Made by a program: the position numbers and the translations under genes
The notes under the pieces: generated by a model
What the model was told of the DNA's origin: nothing
Databases searched by the model: none
Seen by the model: the letters and a program-made list of their open reading frames with translations, nothing else
In this document: positions 22,333-24,339 of the stretch, in pieces
How the letters are laid out: each line of letters begins with the position of its first letter
Position numbering within the stretch: position 1 is the stretch's first letter
Source: Syntrophobacterales bacterium
GTDB lineage: Bacteria; Desulfobacterota; Desulfobaccia; Desulfobaccales; 0-14-0-80-60-11
Length of the DNA stretch: 24,339 bases
Reading direction: 5' to 3'
Assembly: GCA_023229795.1 (NCBI GenBank)
Contig: JALNYP010000061.1
Location: 1-24,339, forward strand

Positions 22333-22536
22333 ATGCCTGAATATCCCGAAAGAATAGTTCTTGGTGAAGGTTGGCCTCTTTTTGGAAAGAAAAACAGGGG
22401 CGTTTGCCTGGAAAATGATAAAGGATCTGCCTTAAAACGGCTCAACAATCCCCATCTGGAAGACGGTCCCGAAGCTGAGGGCATTACCTACCGGCTGGTT
22501 CTCGAAAGAGTGGCGAATAACCGCCCTCGCCGGTAA
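22333..22536 (+). CDS. 67-residue protein, unknown function
   Basis: A short soluble protein with AAAGGAGA 8 bases before ATG 22333. It has no membrane segment or signal peptide. The sequence is polar with basic ends (ERVANNRPRR), and the middle reads NPHLEDGPEAEGITYRLVLERV. It is placed 39 bases after dnaN on the same strand and is probably co-transcribed. I do not recognise the family. Confidence 0.6.
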   Translation: MPEYPERIVLGEGWPLFGKKNRGVCLENDKGSALKRLNNPHLEDGPEAEGITYRLVLERVANNRPRR

Positions 22537-22552
22537 GTCCCTAATTTATTCA

Positions 22553-22619
22553 CCCCGCCGGCGGAGAGCTTTCCCCGGCAGGGGACAGCTTTCCTCCGGC
22601 CCAAAAAACCAGGAGGAAA
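22553..22619 (+). promoter_or_regulatory. SD-sequestering leader (copy C) before the terminal lipoprotein gene
   Basis: The order matches copies A and B: a CCCC-containing GC stem (CCGC/GCGG, 22555-22564, diverged); TCCCC-GGCA-GGGGA (22572-22585) followed by CAG as in copy B; then TTTCCTCC (22590-22597), which pairs perfectly over 8 bases with GGAGGAAA (22612-22619), the ribosome binding site of the gene at 22625. The pairing words differ from A and B on both sides, as expected if the base pairing is what is conserved. Confidence 0.62.
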
Positions 22620-22624
22620 ATTCC

Positions 22625-22867
22625 ATGAAAAAGCTGTTGGTTCTTATGCTGTTGTTAGCGGTCACTCTGGCCAGCTATGGTTGTACGGCACTCAAGGTTG
22701 CCAGCCACGCAGCGGCACTCAGCGGTGTTGGAGTCCGCCAGGCAGCGCCAGCCAATACTGCCAAGCAGGCGGCAGCCGTAAATGCTGCCGCCAAGGTTGC
22801 CAACCAAGCGCGGGCAGTAAGTGCTACTGGGATGATCGCAAATCAGTTGCTCCGCCTCATCCCATAA
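22625..22867 (+). CDS. Small Ala-rich lipoprotein
   Basis: An 80-residue protein with signal peptide KKLLVLMLLLAVTLASYGC, lipobox ending at Cys20. The mature 60 residues are Ala/Val/Asn-rich with repeated AAA-KVAN/AKQA patterns, probably one amphipathic helix, like Lpp or small colicin-lysis lipoproteins in size. GGAGGAAAA stands 8 bases before ATG and can be paired by the upstream leader. The IS element begins 12 bases after the stop, so its natural downstream neighbour is unknown. The function is not recognised. Confidence 0.68.
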   Translation: MKKLLVLMLLLAVTLASYGCTALKVASHAAALSGVGVRQAAPANTAKQAAAVNAAAKVANQARAVSATGMIANQLLRLIP

Positions 22868-22879
22868 CAAGGTCTAAAA

Positions 22880-22898
22880 CCAATACTGTTCACTTAAT
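22880..22898 (+). repeat. Left terminal inverted repeat of the IS element
   Basis: CCAATACTGTTCACTTAAT is exactly the reverse complement of 24321-24339. It lies 47 bases before the transposase ATG. Confidence 0.93.
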
Positions 22899-22945
22899 AA
22901 TATTTTTGTGCTATCCTGGGGCAACCTAACAGAGGAGGGCCGCAG

Positions 22946-24166
22946 ATGGCACGGACACTTGCAGAACTCCCCAAAGGGAGCCGGATCACCGATTACATCA
23001 GCCTGGGGGTCGTGACCAAGACCTTCCCGGAAGCCACCGTGAAGACGGTGTTGGAGGCCACCGGCCGGAGCAGCCAGCGTCAGCGGGAACTGCCGGCGCA
23101 TGTGGTAGTTTATTACGTTATCGCCCTGGCGCTGTATATGCAGTCTTCCTATCGGGAGGTGCTGCGCTGTTTGTTGGAAGGGATTCAATGGTTGCTGAAT
23201 CCCACCGCCCGGATTAAGGTGACGGGGAAATCCGGAATTTCGCAAGCCCGGACGAGATTGGGAGTGGAGCCGCTCAAGCAACTGCATGATCAGACCGTCC
23301 GCCCCATCGCCGTAGCGGCCACCAAGGGGGCTTGGTACCGGGATTGGCGCGTGGTGAGTCTGGACGGCAGCACTCTGGATGTGGCCGATGAGGATGCCAA
23401 CGACGCAGCCTTCGGTCGGCCGGTGGCCCAACGTGGCAAAAGCGCCTTTCCCCAGTTGCGCTTCGTCTCTTTGGTGGAAAACGGCACCCACGTGCTGTTC
23501 GGCACCCAGATAGGAAGCTACGGGACGAGCGAAATGACCTTGGCCAAAGGCGTGCTTCCCTGGCTGGGCCAAGGTATGCTGTGCTTGGCGGACCGATATT
23601 TCTTTAGCTTCGAGTTTTGGAACCGAACTCAGGACACGGGGGCCGAACTTCTCTGGAGGATCAGAAAGAACCTGCGGTTGGCCTGCGAGCGCCGACTGGC
23701 CGACGGATCGTACCTGAGCCGCACCTATCCGTCTCAAGAGGACCGCAGGCGAAACACCAACGGCGTGGTGGTGCGAGTGATCGACTATCAGTTGGAAGGC
23801 GTGGCCGGAGCCGAACCCCTTTATCGTTTGATCACCACTATTCTCGACCCCGAGAAGGCTCCGGCTGCTGAACTGGCGGCTCTGTATCACGAACGCTGGG
23901 AGATTGAGACGGCCTTGGATGAATTGAAGACCCACTTGCGGGGCGCTCGCATCGTCTTGCGCAGTAAGACGCCGGACCTGGTGCGCCAGGAGTTCTACGG
24001 CCTCCTGATGGCCCACTTCGCCATTCGAGGGCTGATGCATGAAGCCGCCCTCAAAGCGGATGAAGACCCCGACCGGCTCTCGTTTGTTCACGCCGTGCGA
24101 GTTATCCGCCGCAAGCTCCCTATTTTCCACGCTATTCCCCCCAGGGGAGAGGCTGAAGTTCCATGA
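22946..24166 (+). CDS. IS4-family DDE transposase, frame lost near the C-terminus
   Basis: A DDE transposase with an IS4-type N-terminal domain (about residues 1-110). Catalytic residues: Asp140 in VVSLDGSTLDVAD, Asp216 in CLADRYFF, and Glu321 in the IS4 signature Y-2-R-3-E-6-K (Tyr314, Arg317, Glu321, Lys328) within YHERWEIETALDELKTHL. The frame ends at 24166 after PIFHAIPPRGEAEVP. The expected family C-terminus continues in the +1 frame from a run of six C's at 24137-24142, so residues after about 398 are out of frame. All catalytic residues precede the shift. GAGGAGGG precedes ATG 22946. It may still be active, or be a decayed copy. Confidence 0.92.
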   Translation: MARTLAELPKGSRITDYISLGVVTKTFPEATVKTVLEATGRSSQRQRELPAHVVVYYVIALALYMQSSYREVLRCLLEGIQWLLNPTARIKVTGKSGISQARTRLGVEPLKQLHDQTVRPIAVAATKGAWYRDWRVVSLDGSTLDVADEDANDAAFGRPVAQRGKSAFPQLRFVSLVENGTHVLFGTQIGSYGTSEMTLAKGVLPWLGQGMLCLADRYFFSFEFWNRTQDTGAELLWRIRKNLRLACERRLADGSYLSRTYPSQEDRRRNTNGVVVRVIDYQLEGVAGAEPLYRLITTILDPEKAPAAELAALYHERWEIETALDELKTHLRGARIVLRSKTPDLVRQEFYGLLMAHFAIRGLMHEAALKADEDPDRLSFVHAVRVIRRKLPIFHAIPPRGEAEVP

Positions 24167-24329
24167 GAGCGTGTTGGAGGAGATCATAGATGAGCGAGTG
24201 GTCTCAAGCCGAAATCGGCGCAACCCACGAGCCGTCAAGCGCAAGATGAGCAATTTCCCTCTGCGGCGTCGCGGCTCTGATCCAATGTTCAAACTCAACC
24301 CCCAATTGGCAATTAAGATAATTAAGTGA
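24138..24329 (+). pseudogene. Out-of-frame C-terminal end of the IS4 transposase
   Basis: In the +1 frame the sequence reads PPGERLKFHESVLEEIIDER and then VVSSRNRRNPRAVKRKMSNF with a basic PLRRRGSDP segment, the kind of tail expected for this transposase group. It stops at TGA 24327-24329 inside the right inverted repeat. Removing one C from the six at 24137-24142 would fuse it to the main frame. A programmed shift, a mutation or a sequencing error in the homopolymer are all possible. Confidence 0.7.
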
Positions 24330-24339
24330 ACAGTATTGG
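24321..24339 (-). repeat. Right terminal inverted repeat of the IS element
   Basis: ATTAAGTGAACAGTATTGG is the exact complement of the left repeat and ends at the last base of the window. The out-of-frame transposase tail stops inside it. Confidence 0.93.

Larger units (their letters stand above)
22880..24339. mobile_element. Complete IS4-family insertion sequence, 1460 bp
   Basis: Perfect 19-bp terminal inverted repeats, CCAATACTGTTCACTTAAT at 22880-22898 and its complement at 24321-24339, enclose one transposase gene. The right repeat ends at the last base of the window, so the target duplication cannot be checked. The transposase frame is interrupted near its end by a one-base shift. The left end lies 12 bases after the stop of the small lipoprotein gene. 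Confidence 0.92.

Noticed and set aside
22874..24298. 474-codon open frame on the minus strand across the IS
   Set aside because: It is antisense to a clear transposase, has no recognisable motif, and its composition is that of a GC-rich shadow frame.
1..24339. CRISPR arrays, tRNA or rRNA genes
   Set aside because: No regularly spaced repeats, cloverleaf patterns or rRNA signatures were seen on either strand.

Overview
This 24.3-kb window looks like part of a conjugative plasmid or plasmid-like integrative element from a Gram-negative bacterium. The evidence is an F-type (MPF_F) transfer operon with outer-membrane components, several lipoproteins with clear lipoboxes, a ParA plus ribbon-helix-helix partition pair, an AcaB/DUF1845-like protein, and a cargo of replication and nucleotide genes. 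Coding sequence is GC-rich with strong AGGAGG ribosome binding sites. A Desulfobacterota-type host is my guess from the protein mix; nothing in the window proves it.

Layout. (1) 1-9342: the transfer operon, all on +. It runs TraC (5' end outside the window), an S26 pilin/signal peptidase, a small membrane protein, a TrbC-TraW fusion, TraU and TraN, followed by a DUF3862 lipoprotein, a TraT-like exclusion lipoprotein and an exported NlpC/P60 hydrolase. The order traC-peptidase-traW-traU-traN is that of SXT/R27-type systems. ATGA overlaps show tight coupling. (2) 9343-13174: an accessory block. It holds a serine recombinase, an SF2 helicase cut by an in-frame amber codon, a small lipoprotein, and a nested toxin-antitoxin locus in which a MntA-HepT pair sits between the remnant of a Gp49/HigB toxin and its intact XRE antitoxin. 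(3) 13190-14521: ParA and its small DNA-binding partner, between two terminators. (4) 14576-16302, minus strand: an AcaB-like protein, a 57-aa protein, a complete HD-GYP c-di-GMP phosphodiesterase and a possible small membrane protein. (5) 16421-22867, plus strand: a class II ribonucleotide reductase (NrdJ), a 41-aa membrane protein, a Cys-rich Gp3/RDF-like protein, an accessory DNA polymerase sliding clamp (DnaN), a 67-aa protein and a small lipoprotein. (6) 22880-24339: a complete IS4-family insertion sequence with 19-bp perfect inverted repeats. Its right end is the last base of the window.

The strongest candidate for something undescribed is RNA-level control in region 5. Three genes (nrdJ, the 41-aa membrane protein and the terminal lipoprotein gene) share one leader design: a small C4/G4 hairpin (clear in two of the three), then a TCCCC/GGGGA hairpin, then a CCTCC segment that can pair with the Shine-Dalgarno sequence of the gene. 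The nrdJ copy is preceded by about 260 nt of nearly continuous predicted hairpins, and the RDF-like gene has its own leader with a 13-bp stem just before its ribosome binding site. This points to a family of cis-acting translational switches coordinating replication and nucleotide-supply genes on the element. The structures were read by eye and have not been folded computationally.
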